A stretch of 64,000 nucleotides of DNA, from positions 53,830 through 117,829 of the forward strand of contig JAWLGR010000016.1 in assembly GCA_041684965.1 (NCBI GenBank). Direction: 5' to 3'. The stretch is from Mariniphaga sp041684965. GTDB taxonomy: Bacteria; Bacteroidota; Bacteroidia; Bacteroidales; Prolixibacteraceae. Shown piece after piece: positions 33,765-42,919 of the stretch; within the stretch, counting starts at the first letter, position 1; every line of letters begins with the position of its first letter. Made by a program: the position numbers and the translations under genes. The notes under the pieces are model-generated. The model was not told the DNA's origin, made no database searches, and saw nothing but the letters and a program-made list of their open reading frames with translations.

Positions 33765-36389
33765 ATGTTAAAAAAAGGCTTGAATATATTTTTGTTCTTC
33801 TTGTTGGTTACAATTGGAAATGCAATTGCTGATAATCCGGTAAATCTGGTCATCCAAAAAAACACTCCTCTTTTTGAACGGGTGGAAACTGTAACGGGTG
33901 ATGAAGGTCTTGCCGGTGCATTTGCCGGAGTTCACAATAATGTATTATTGATTGCGGGTGGAACATCCTTCCCTGAAGGAAAGCCGTGGGAGGGAGGGCA
34001 GAAATATTTTTCGGATGTGATATTGGCTATCACGCACAGCGGTGAAGGGTTGAAAGTTGCAAATGCATCTGCGCGGCTGCCTCTGCCCCTGGGGGAAGGA
34101 GCATCGGTTTCCGTTACGCAGGGAGTACTTGTTATTGGCGGACAGTCATTTGAAGGATTAAGCAACCGGGTATTTCTTCTGAGATATACAGGTATGGCGG
34201 TTGAGACCATTGAGCTGCCTTCACTCCCTTTGGCTGTAAAAAGTCCTGCTGTTGCAGCAATTGGCAGTGCAGTATACCTGATTGGCGGTGAAAATGAAAG
34301 TGGAGCAACCGATCAGTTCCTTAGGCTCGACCTTTCCGAAGCTGCTGAAGGCTGGCAAAAACTGCCATCCCATCCTGTAAAGGTTTCGGGAGCTTCAGCT
34401 GTCGCCCAGATGGACGGGGAAGAAATAAGCATACATGTATTCGGTGGCAGGGCAAAAGAGGAAAACGATGTCACCACCACCTTTTATCCGCATGTTTTAC
34501 GATACAGGCTCTCCCAAAACCGGTGGGAGCAAAAAAAGGATATGGAGTTGCCACTGGCGATGGCTTCTGCCGCACCTGTTGGTGCTTCTCATATTTTAAT
34601 AGCGGGGGGTGATTCGGGAGAAACTTTTAACCTGATTGAAAGGGCAATAGCTGAAATGCAAAAGGGTGAAGTGAATGCGCGGCAAATGAGGGATTCATTA
34701 TGGGTTAACCATAAAGGATTTAGTCGCGAAATTAAAATTTACAATACAGTAACCGATACCTGGTTCAACGCAGGTGAATGGGACGGTAGTCCTGTAGCTG
34801 TGGCCCCGGCAGTGGTCTGGAACAATGCCGTTGTGATACCGGGAGGTGAAATCAAGCCGGCTACACGAACACCCGGATTACATGAAATTCAATTTGTAGT
34901 TATACCGGTTTTCGGATGGCTGAATTACCTGGTACTGGGCGTTTATTTTTTTGGGATGCTGCTTCTGGGTTTTTATTTTATGCGACGGGAAAACAGCACC
35001 GACGATTTCTTTAAGGCCGGTGGACGGATACCCTGGTGGGCTGCCGGGATTAGCATCTTTGCAACCACGCTCAGTGCCATCACGTTCATCGCCATTCCAG
35101 CCAAATCATATGCTTCCGACTGGCGCATGTTCATGTTTAATATGACGATAATCTTAATAGCTCCTATTGTTATCCGCTACTTCCTTCCTTTTTTCCGGAG
35201 GTTTAATTTCGATACGGCATACCAGTATCTTGAAGTGCGTTTTAACCGGCCGGTCCGCTGGCTTGCCTCTGCACTGTTCATAATTTTCATGGGAAGCCGC
35301 ATTGCCATTGTCTTGTTTTTGCCTTCCCTGGCCTTGAATGCGGTTACCGGATTTAATATTTACTGGGCGATAATCATAATGGGTGTGGTTACCATTATTT
35401 ATTGTACCAGTGGAGGCATCGAGGCTGTTGTTTGGGGAGATGTCATCCAGGGATTTATTCTGGTAGGTGGTGCCTTCACAGCCCTGGTATTTATGATTGC
35501 AGGTGTGGATGGGGGCCTGCCGGGCTTTTTTGATATTGCCGCAGCCAATAATAAATTCCATACTTTTGATTTCCGGTTTAATTTTTCGCAGCCGGTGTTC
35601 TGGGTGGTGCTTATTGGTGGTCTTGCCAATACGCTTATTTCATATACAAGCGACCAGAGCGTGGTACAGCGGTATATGACAACCAAAGATGAGAAAGCCA
35701 CCGCGCGCAGTATCTGGCTTAATGGTTTCCTGAGCATTCCCGTAACCCTTGTTTTCTTTTTGCTTGGTACAGGATTGTATGCCTTCTATACTTCCAATCC
35801 TGGACAATTGTCGGTTCTTAATCCGAACATTGATTCGGTGTTTCCGCAATTTATCGTGGCACAGATGCCTGCAGGAGTGGCCGGACTTCTGATAGCTGCT
35901 GTGTTTGCAGCAGCGATGTCAACCCTTTCATCAAACATCAATTCTGTTTCAGCAGTTATAACGTCCGATTTTTATAAAATCCTTTCAAAGAAAAACAATC
36001 AAGGTAGCAACATGCTTGTCGCCCGGTTATCGGGAATTGTTGCAGGGGTTTTTGGCATTCTTATGGCCCTGATGCTTGCAACCTGGAACATTGCCTCATT
36101 GTGGGATCAGTTCAATACATTCCTGGGACTCCTGACCGGTGGCCTGGGTGCTTTATTCGTGATGGGTATATTTTTTCCCCGGATTTCCGGCAGAGCTGCT
36201 ATCGGAGGAGTCATTGGAGGACTTATTGTCCTGTTGCTGGTAAAGGAACAAACTTCAATTTCTTTCCTTTTATATGGATTTACAGGACTGGTCTCAAGCA
36301 TTCTGCTCGCATTGATATTTTCTGTTATCCTGCCTAACAGAAAAGAAATCAGAGGATTTACATGGAATAGCAGAATCGGCAGGCAATAA
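33765..36389 (+). CDS. Fused NanM-like kelch epimerase / sodium-solute symporter for sialic acid
   Basis: An 874-residue two-part membrane protein. After a signal peptide (about 1-22, ending GNAIAD), residues about 30-372 form a kelch beta-propeller of the NanM/YjhT cyclically permuted mutarotase type, with repeated blade ends LLIAGGTSF, LVIGGQSF, YLIGGENE, HVFGGRAK, LIAGGDSG and VIPGGE. From about residue 383 a sodium:solute symporter (SSS) follows with 12-13 membrane helices (LVLGVYFFGMLLLGF, DDFFKAGGRIPWWAAG, TSGGIEAVVWGDVIQGF, FAAAMSTLSSNINS). The propeller should lie in the periplasm. The likely job is to speed alpha-to-beta anomer conversion of sialic acid right at the transporter. It closes the operon, 35 bp after the epimerase gene. 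Confidence 0.88.
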   Translation: MLKKGLNIFLFFLLVTIGNAIADNPVNLVIQKNTPLFERVETVTGDEGLAGAFAGVHNNVLLIAGGTSFPEGKPWEGGQKYFSDVILAITHSGEGLKVANASARLPLPLGEGASVSVTQGVLVIGGQSFEGLSNRVFLLRYTGMAVETIELPSLPLAVKSPAVAAIGSAVYLIGGENESGATDQFLRLDLSEAAEGWQKLPSHPVKVSGASAVAQMDGEEISIHVFGGRAKEENDVTTTFYPHVLRYRLSQNRWEQKKDMELPLAMASAAPVGASHILIAGGDSGETFNLIERAIAEMQKGEVNARQMRDSLWVNHKGFSREIKIYNTVTDTWFNAGEWDGSPVAVAPAVVWNNAVVIPGGEIKPATRTPGLHEIQFVVIPVFGWLNYLVLGVYFFGMLLLGFYFMRRENSTDDFFKAGGRIPWWAAGISIFATTLSAITFIAIPAKSYASDWRMFMFNMTIILIAPIVIRYFLPFFRRFNFDTAYQYLEVRFNRPVRWLASALFIIFMGSRIAIVLFLPSLALNAVTGFNIYWAIIIMGVVTIIYCTSGGIEAVVWGDVIQGFILVGGAFTALVFMIAGVDGGLPGFFDIAAANNKFHTFDFRFNFSQPVFWVVLIGGLANTLISYTSDQSVVQRYMTTKDEKATARSIWLNGFLSIPVTLVFFLLGTGLYAFYTSNPGQLSVLNPNIDSVFPQFIVAQMPAGVAGLLIAAVFAAAMSTLSSNINSVSAVITSDFYKILSKKNNQGSNMLVARLSGIVAGVFGILMALMLATWNIASLWDQFNTFLGLLTGGLGALFVMGIFFPRISGRAAIGGVIGGLIVLLLVKEQTSISFLLYGFTGLVSSILLALIFSVILPNRKEIRGFTWNSRIGRQ

Positions 36390-36632
36390 AAGCAGTATTT
36401 GGATCATCAACTAACAGAAATGTATTGTTGCCTATGCGGGCGTAAAACTTAAATATGGGCTTCCCGGTATTTTTTTGAAATACTTTATATGGGGTAGAAA
36501 ACACGCAATTTTAAAATTTCCCAATATTTTTAACTGTTTAAAATCTATAAGAATCAAAATAAATGGTATCAAGTATCAGGACAAAGAAATTCATGCTTGT
36601 TACCTGTGTCTATATGGATTGAGAACCTTTTC

Positions 36633-37625
36633 CTATTTTGAAATCTCCAGCATCCGTTCAATCGGGATGCGTGCCAGTTCGATAACGTCCATTGGAAGGG
36701 TAACTTCCGGCTGTTCATATTTCATGCAGATATAGAGCTTTTGCAGACTGTTCAGCTTCATATAGGTGCAGTCGTTGCATCCACACGTTGAATCAACCGC
36801 AGGGGCGGGAATGAATAGCTTGTCTGGGCAGGCTTTTTTCATCTGGTGCAGAATGCCGCTTTCGGTTGCAACAATGAATTTTTGCGCAGCACTGCTTTGC
36901 ACATAGTTAAGCAGACTGGTTGTTGATCCGATATGTTTTGCCAGCAGAAGAACCGGTTTTTCGCATTCAGGATGGGCAATAAATTCAGCTTCGGGATATT
37001 TGTCCATCAGATCAATAATTTTTTCAACCGAATATTGTTCGTGCACCATACATGCACCATCCCATAATACCATGTTTCGGCCGGTAATACTGTTCAGGTA
37101 ATTTCCAAGATTTTTATCGGGGCCAAATATCAGCTTTTCATCTTTTGGAAAGCTATCTATTATTTTTTTTGCATTGGCTGAAGTGCAGACAAGATCTGAC
37201 ATGGTTTTTAATGCAGCCGTGGCATTTACGTATGTAATTACTTTATGATCCGGGTATTGTGCCTTAAATTCAGCAAAAGCATCTGCTGGCGCTGACTCTG
37301 CCAATGAGCAACCCGCCTTAAGATCGGGCAGGATTACTTTTTTGCCGGGATTGATAATTTTTGCTGTTTCGGCCATAAAATGCACTCCCACAAATACGAT
37401 CATCTCTGCATCGGTATTTGCGGCCGCCTGTGCGAGGCCAAGACTGTCGCCTACATAATCGGCAATGTCCTGTAGTTCACTTTCCACATAAAAATGACTT
37501 AAAATAACAGCATTCTTTTCCTTTCTAAGCCGGTTGATTTCTTCCACCAGTCTGATATCCGGATTTATTTTCTCATCAATAAAACCCTTATCCTCCAACA
37601 TCCGATCGATTTGTACCTGTTCCAT
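36633..37625 (-). CDS. nadA: Quinolinate synthase A
   Basis: NadA joins iminoaspartate and dihydroxyacetone phosphate to make quinolinate for NAD biosynthesis and carries a [4Fe-4S] cluster. The 330 residues match the short NadA type. Cluster-ligand cysteines are seen in DLKAGCSLAE (Cys106), in the central KTM-SDLVCTSANA region and in STCGCNDCTYMKLN; VILSHFYVESELQDIADYVGDS is the N-terminal signature and AHPECEKPVLLLA a conserved C-terminal one. nadB and nadC are not nearby. The gene is divergent from the Oar-like receptor across a 566-base palindrome-rich region. Confidence 0.94.
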   Translation of the reverse strand: MEQVQIDRMLEDKGFIDEKINPDIRLVEEINRLRKEKNAVILSHFYVESELQDIADYVGDSLGLAQAAANTDAEMIVFVGVHFMAETAKIINPGKKVILPDLKAGCSLAESAPADAFAEFKAQYPDHKVITYVNATAALKTMSDLVCTSANAKKIIDSFPKDEKLIFGPDKNLGNYLNSITGRNMVLWDGACMVHEQYSVEKIIDLMDKYPEAEFIAHPECEKPVLLLAKHIGSTTSLLNYVQSSAAQKFIVATESGILHQMKKACPDKLFIPAPAVDSTCGCNDCTYMKLNSLQKLYICMKYEQPEVTLPMDVIELARIPIERMLEISK

Positions 37626-38191
37626 TTCAAATAGTTTCGAATTTGCTCAATAAATCGGCAGCAAAATTAAAAAATTCATTTTCAATAAAACCTTTTTTTG
37701 TCTTATTTTAACAAAAAGTATGCAAAACATACAAAAATTCCTTCACTATTGGTTTACTGATGCTTCCCATTATTACAATTTTTGATTATATGGTTTAATT
37801 TGCAACTGTTGAAGATTACATGATATGTTGCAATTTAAATACATTAAAAAAATCATGTAAGCACATGATAAAATCCAATTTTTATTAATGTTTATTATGG
37901 TATTTTTGATGCCTTTTAAATAAGCTTTTTTATCATATGATTAAAACATTATTTATTATTACCCAATCTAAAAGGTTAAATCAGAACTATATGAATCATA
38001 TAATTTAATGGTTCTTTAATTAATAAGTAATATAATTATTAACATTATTCAAATAGGTTAAATTAATTTTGTACCGGATTTAAATGAATTCAAAGCATTA
38101 AAGGATACCACATTTAAATATTTGGTACTTCAATATTTATGGAAAAAACTATTGCAATTTTTACTCTTACCGTTTCGAAATTTGATATCAA
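37626..38191. promoter_or_regulatory. Palindrome-rich AT-rich leader between nadA and the Oar-like receptor gene
   Basis: No gene is seen in these 566 bases. Several related dyads occur: ACATGAT at 37818-37824, a perfect ATCATGT-AAGC-ACATGAT at 37852-37869, a perfect ATCATATGAT palindrome at 37932-37941, and a looser AATCATATAATT near 37994. A -7-like TAATTTTG lies at 38064-38071, about 120 bases before the receptor start. The region likely controls the receptor gene; nadA is the alternative. Confidence 0.55.
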
Positions 38192-41100
38192 ATGAAACTT
38201 AAATTTAAAAATCAAATGAAAATGAATTTACTTCGATTTGCTTTTGCTTTATGCCTGATGCTGTTTTTGAGTATTCAGACTTTTTCACAGGTAACCACTT
38301 CCGGAATGAATGGAGTAGTCCGGAGCGATCAGGGAGATAGACTTCCGGGTGCTACAGTTGTAGCAGTACATGAACCATCGGGTACTCAATACGGCACAAT
38401 TACCAACGTTGAAGGTCAGTTTTACCTTCAGGGGATGAGGACCGGTGGCCCGTACAGGGTAGAAATATCTTTTGTTGGATATGCAAAAAAAACTTATGCA
38501 GATGTCAGATTGCTGTTAGGTGAGGCATTTGTGCTGGATGTTGTCTTAGCTGAAAGTACAATAGATGTTGGTGAAGTTTTAATTGTTGGCAGAAAAGCAT
38601 CTGCCTTTCAGACAGATAAGACAGGTGCAACAACCAACATTTCGAATGAACAGTTGAATGCAATGCCTACAATAAACAGGAGTATTTCCGACATAGCGCG
38701 CATTTCACCGTATGCCAATGGGTTGAGTTTTGCCGGAGGAGACGGACGGTCAACCAATTTTACTGTAGACGGTGCTAATTTTAACAACAACTTTGGATTG
38801 GGTGAAAACCTTCCTGGCGGCGGTAATCCAATATCTATTGATGCTATTGAAGAGTTGCAGGTCGTAATTGCTCCATTCGATGTACGGCAGACCAATTTTA
38901 TAGGTGGTGGTATAAATGCAATTACCAAATCAGGTACAAATAAATTCAGAGGTTCTGCTTATTCCTATCTGACCAATCAGGACATGAGAGGTAACAGAAT
39001 CGGCGATATTGATTTTGGTGAACGCGATAAAGAATCCAGAAAAATTTATGGTGGAACTTTGGGTGGTCCCATAATTCAAAACAAATTGTTCTTTTTTGTT
39101 AACGGAGAATATGAAATTCAGCCGGGACAGGTTGTAACCTGGAGACCTTCTGAAGATGGAATTTCCAATTCCGGTTTGATGCTTTCCCGAGCCAGTGTTT
39201 CGGATATGGAAAGGGTAAAACAACATCTTATCAATAATTATGGCTATGATCCCGGGTCTTATACAAACTATCCTGCAGATGAAAGCAACAAAAAACTGTT
39301 GGCGCGTATCGACTGGAATATCAGTAATGCCAATAAATTGAGTTTGCGGTACAATTACACAATGAATCAGGCATGGAACCCTACAAACCCAAATTCAACC
39401 GACGCCGGTTTACGAAACCGTGTGATGGATCGAATATCTCAGTATTCCATGGCTTTCTCCAATTCTCTTTATTCAATGGATAATGTTGTCAATTCATTTT
39501 CTTTCGATTTAAACAGCCGTATCTCAAATAAGGTATCCAATCAATTCCTGAGTACCTACACTAAACTAAAAGATATGCGCGGTTCCAATTCTGATCCATT
39601 TCCTTTTATAGACATTATGTATGGAGTTACTGAGGACGGAAGACAGATTCTTGAACCATACATGTCGGCAGGTTATGAGTTGTTCACCTGGAACAATGGG
39701 GTAAATAATAACATTTTTAATATTACAGACAATTTAACATTTAATTTAAGCAACCATAAGATAACAGCCGGAGTAAGTTATGAATACCAGATGGCCAATA
39801 ACTCTTACATGCGTAATGGGACAGGGTATTACAGGTATGCAAGTGTCGAGGATTTCCTGAACCAGGCTGCTCCCAGAGACTTTGCCTTGACTTATGGTTA
39901 CGATGGAGAGAAGAATCCGGCTGCAGAAGTAGCCTTTAATCAGTTAGGTATTTATGCCCAGGATGAATGGAATATAACCTCTGATTTCAAATTATCATAT
40001 GGCCTACGAGCCGATTATTTAAAATATGTAGACAATATCATCCGGAATAATGCAATTTATGATTTGGATTTTGGCGGCAGAAAAATTGATACCGGCGAAT
40101 GGCCAACCGCTAAAGTTCAGCTTTCTCCGAGAGTTGGTTTCATCTGGGATATAACTGGCACCCAAACATTGAAGCTTCGGGGAGGTACAGGTATGTTTGC
40201 AGGAAGATTACCTTTGGTATTTTATACCAATATGCCCACCAATTCAGGAATGGTACAGGGAAGTTATGCTGCTGTTACAACATACGAACCCGATGGTACA
40301 ATTGATAATATAGATCCTGCATTGGCATGGCTGGCCGGGCCAATGATAACCGATGTAAATGAAATGATACAAAGATTGAACCTGCAAACGACCATCGCAC
40401 CGGAACAGGGAGCTTTGCCACGGGATATTAATGGTATCGATCCTGATTTTAAAATGCCGCAGGTCTGGAAGAGTTCTCTGGCTATTGATTATGAAATTCC
40501 GGTTGAATTTCCGTTTATGGTCACCCTGGAAGGAATTTATACAAAAAATATCAATGGTATAATGCTTAAAAACTATAACCTGAAACAACCGGATGATAGC
40601 TGGCAGCGTTTTAATGGGCCTGATGACAGATACATTTATCCGGGCAGCAGTGAAATAACTTATACCTCGAAAAATGCTTATGTGCTGGCAAATAACAGCG
40701 AAGGATGGGGTGCAATCGGAAATATAACTGTAACTGCAGAACCTGGTCCAGATTTGAACCTGATGGCAGCCTTTACCTTTACCGAATCAAAAGAAATTTC
40801 AGGTATGCCCGGAAGCAATGCAGCTTCTGCATATAATGGGCTTTTTCAAATTAATGGTCCTCATTTGCCCAGAGTTCAGCGCTCCCAATATGTGGTACCC
40901 GCCAGAGCCATCGCATCTGCTTCTTATAGAATTCCATGGATGAACGATAATATTAATTCTGCAACCATCCTTAATTTATTTTATTCAGGATATTCTCCGG
41001 CCGGATATAGTTTTATCTATTCAAACGATATGAATGGCGATGGACATGTCACAGATTTAATTTATATTCCAAAGGAAAAAGGAGAAATCAATTTTGTGAG

Positions 41101-41512
41101 TGAAGCCGATGAAAATGCTTTCTTTGAGTTTGTGGAACAGGACAAATACCTGAAAAGACATAAAGGTGAATATGCTGAAGCATATGCTGCAAGGGCACCC
41201 TGGGTGCATAAATTTGACTTGCGTATTGCACGGGAGTATTACCTGAAGGTTGGAAACACAACCAATACGCTTCAATTCAGCGTTGATTTCCTGAATTTTG
41301 GTAACCTCCTTAACAGTGAATGGGGGGTTAATAAAAATATGTTTGATGCAAATGACGGACAAATATTACGGTATGAAGGAAGAGCTGATAATGTACCCAG
41401 TTTTTCAATGGCAAAAGATTCCGATGGAAATTATTTGTCAAAAACATACTCTACTTTTTATGACTACAACCAGACATGGAGGTTGCAACTTGGCATACGC
41501 TATTTCTTTTGA
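38192..41512 (+). CDS. Oar-like TonB-dependent outer-membrane receptor
   Basis: A 1106-residue outer-membrane protein of the Oar-like group. A long signal peptide (1-33, LSIQTFSQ) precedes a carboxypeptidase-regulatory-like domain (about 36-125, MNGVVRSDQGDRLPGATVVA and YGTITNVEGQFYLQGMRTGG), a plug domain (ISDIARISPYANGLSFAGGD, DAIEELQVVIAPFDVRQTN, GGGINAITKSGTNKFRGSAY) and a large barrel ending in an aromatic residue (LQLGIRYFF), as expected for BamA-dependent insertion. No SusD partner follows, so it is not a SusCD pair. The cargo is unknown; Oar-type proteins have roles in adhesion or secretion in some members. The transcript ends at a terminator 29 bases after the stop. Confidence 0.9.
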   Translation: MKLKFKNQMKMNLLRFAFALCLMLFLSIQTFSQVTTSGMNGVVRSDQGDRLPGATVVAVHEPSGTQYGTITNVEGQFYLQGMRTGGPYRVEISFVGYAKKTYADVRLLLGEAFVLDVVLAESTIDVGEVLIVGRKASAFQTDKTGATTNISNEQLNAMPTINRSISDIARISPYANGLSFAGGDGRSTNFTVDGANFNNNFGLGENLPGGGNPISIDAIEELQVVIAPFDVRQTNFIGGGINAITKSGTNKFRGSAYSYLTNQDMRGNRIGDIDFGERDKESRKIYGGTLGGPIIQNKLFFFVNGEYEIQPGQVVTWRPSEDGISNSGLMLSRASVSDMERVKQHLINNYGYDPGSYTNYPADESNKKLLARIDWNISNANKLSLRYNYTMNQAWNPTNPNSTDAGLRNRVMDRISQYSMAFSNSLYSMDNVVNSFSFDLNSRISNKVSNQFLSTYTKLKDMRGSNSDPFPFIDIMYGVTEDGRQILEPYMSAGYELFTWNNGVNNNIFNITDNLTFNLSNHKITAGVSYEYQMANNSYMRNGTGYYRYASVEDFLNQAAPRDFALTYGYDGEKNPAAEVAFNQLGIYAQDEWNITSDFKLSYGLRADYLKYVDNIIRNNAIYDLDFGGRKIDTGEWPTAKVQLSPRVGFIWDITGTQTLKLRGGTGMFAGRLPLVFYTNMPTNSGMVQGSYAAVTTYEPDGTIDNIDPALAWLAGPMITDVNEMIQRLNLQTTIAPEQGALPRDINGIDPDFKMPQVWKSSLAIDYEIPVEFPFMVTLEGIYTKNINGIMLKNYNLKQPDDSWQRFNGPDDRYIYPGSSEITYTSKNAYVLANNSEGWGAIGNITVTAEPGPDLNLMAAFTFTESKEISGMPGSNAASAYNGLFQINGPHLPRVQRSQYVVPARAIASASYRIPWMNDNINSATILNLFYSGYSPAGYSFIYSNDMNGDGHVTDLIYIPKEKGEINFVSEADENAFFEFVEQDKYLKRHKGEYAEAYAARAPWVHKFDLRIAREYYLKVGNTTNTLQFSVDFLNFGNLLNSEWGVNKNMFDANDGQILRYEGRADNVPSFSMAKDSDGNYLSKTYSTFYDYNQTWRLQLGIRYFF

Positions 41513-41540
41513 TTTTCAATATTAAAAAACAAATTCAGAA

Positions 41541-41575
41541 AAGGCTGTACTGCAAAAAAGCAGACAGCCTTTTTT
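41541..41575 (+). terminator. Rho-independent terminator after the Oar-like receptor gene
   Basis: Stem AAGGCTGT (41541-41548) and ACAGCCTT (41564-41571), with an inner CTGC/GCAG extension around an A6 loop, followed by a run of T residues to 41575. Confidence 0.88.
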
Positions 41576-41873
41576 CTTATTTGCAGTATTGATAAATGCA
41601 ATGGGAGTAAAATATAACAATTTCATATGAAAGGCCACTACTACAAAGCGAAATGAAATTGAATTTGAATTCGGTGAAGGGAATAAAGCAGTTCATATTT
41701 TTTTAAGCTCCGTGTAACGAGAACGCATGGGTTATATGAGAAAAATCAAACTGAAATTGACGCTTTTAATACTCTTCGTTTTCGATTAAACAAAAATATG
41801 CTTCAGCTTTTTTGCAAGTATATTATTGAATATCAACGGTTAATATTTTAATAGAAATTAATTTTAAATTTTA

Positions 41874-41900
41874 TTAGTACTTTGTGTTGCATAGTACTAA
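41874..41900. promoter_or_regulatory. Inverted-repeat operator of the PadR-PspC operon
   Basis: TTAGTACT (41874-41881) and AGTACTAA (41893-41900) are exact complements separated by 11 bases. The repeat brackets the -33 element of the promoter below, so a bound dimer would block RNA polymerase. The first two genes downstream include a PadR repressor, the natural candidate for autoregulation (inference). Confidence 0.65.
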
Positions 41901-41918
41901 AAATTATTCATATATTTG
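41887..41918 (+). promoter_or_regulatory. Promoter of the secreted protein-PadR-PspC operon
   Basis: -33 TTG at 41887-41889, a 21-base spacer, and -7 TATATTTG (TAnnTTTG) at 41911-41918. The start of transcription would be near 41925. The TTG lies between the two operator half-sites. Confidence 0.65.
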
Positions 41919-42047
41919 TATTGCCAACATCAAGGTAAATAAAAGTAGTTTTTTTAAAAAAGTTCTTTACAATTTGTAACACTTAAGAAAAGAAAGCGTC
42001 ATAGAAGCATAAAAACAGAAAACAGAAAAATTTTAAAAACAGGAGCC

Positions 42048-42473
42048 ATGAAAACAAAAACAAATTTTCAGAAAGCAGCAATTCGTTCAGCAGCCGTAGT
42101 CGTTAGCTTTGTACTGATAAGCTATACAGTGAGTGCCCAGGAATTTTGGATGAAGCTTTTAACCCACAGCAGTTTTAATGAATTAGCTATTGCTATGGTT
42201 GAAACAAACAAAGGGGAAAAGGTATTGGAAGATTCAGGGGTAGCAATTGGTAACTGGAATAATTTTGACAGAGCTTTCGACCCGGCGCTTGAACTGGAAG
42301 GATGGATGTCCAGCAAAAGTCATTTCGAAGTAAAGGATTATCAGGATATTACAGAACAAGATGTTCCCTTTAACCTGGAAATGGCATTGTCTAACCTTTA
42401 TTACAGTAATGATAAGGAAAAGGCATTGGAAATGGAAGATTGGATGTTACTGGAAGGTACTTGGTCAAAATGA
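42048..42473 (+). CDS. Exported protein of unknown function, first gene of the PadR operon
   Basis: A 141-residue protein that I do not recognise. It has a signal peptide (1-30, FVLISYTVSAQ) and a short acidic mature part with several tryptophans (NWNNFDRAFDPALELEGWM; LEMEDWMLLEGTWS). The repeated pattern of 'LExxxWM' near residue 85 and again at 130 hints at two copies of a short motif. It stands 68 bases before padR and shares its operator. Small exported proteins of this kind often accompany PadR/PspC pairs in Bacteroidota, perhaps as envelope-stress outputs (inference). Confidence 0.7.
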   Translation: MKTKTNFQKAAIRSAAVVVSFVLISYTVSAQEFWMKLLTHSSFNELAIAMVETNKGEKVLEDSGVAIGNWNNFDRAFDPALELEGWMSSKSHFEVKDYQDITEQDVPFNLEMALSNLYYSNDKEKALEMEDWMLLEGTWSK

Positions 42474-42541
42474 AATACCATTCGGGGTTTATGGAAACGG
42501 ATTCTGCTGTGGGTAATTAAAAATTAAAGAAAAAATCAAAA

Positions 42542-42874
42542 ATGAAACTGGAGAATACAAAAGCACAAATGAGGAAAGGAGTACTTGAATACTGCATTCT
42601 TCTGGTGTTGGATGGTGAGCCGCTTTATGCAAGCAACATCATCCAGGCATTAAAAGAAGCTAAAATGATTGTGGTGGAAGGTACCCTTTACCCATTGCTT
42701 ACTCGTCTTAAAAATGACGGTTTATTGGCCTACCGGTGGGAGGAATCTACACAGGGTCCTCCCCGCAAATATTATGAACTCACGGAAAAAGGACGGAAAT
42801 TTTTAGGGGAACTTGAAGATTCATGGTCCGAATTAGTTGATGCTGTGGGAAAAATACGAAAGAGCAGGGCTTAA
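42542..42874 (+). CDS. PadR-family transcriptional regulator
   Basis: A 110-residue winged helix-turn-helix repressor. The PadR core is plain: KGVLEYCILLVLDGEPLYA, the recognition region VEGTLYPLLTRLKNDGLLAYRWEES, and GPPRKYYELTEKGRKFL for the wing. The C-terminal helix is short, as in the PadR-s1 subgroup, and would form the dimer. It is sandwiched between the exported-protein gene and the PspC gene, and probably binds the AGTACT inverted repeat at 41874-41900. No ligand-binding domain is present. Confidence 0.93.
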   Translation: MKLENTKAQMRKGVLEYCILLVLDGEPLYASNIIQALKEAKMIVVEGTLYPLLTRLKNDGLLAYRWEESTQGPPRKYYELTEKGRKFLGELEDSWSELVDAVGKIRKSRA

Positions 42875-42919
42875 ATCCGGGATTTATAAACCAATGCAAA
42901 TTTATAAGAACAATAAGAA

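Larger units (their letters stand above)
41513..42047. other. Terminator, spacer and promoter region before the PadR operon
   Basis: This 535-base gap contains the receptor terminator at its start, about 300 bases in which I see nothing, and an operator/promoter at 41874-41918 described separately. The transcript leader before the secreted-protein gene would be about 120 bases. Confidence 0.5.
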
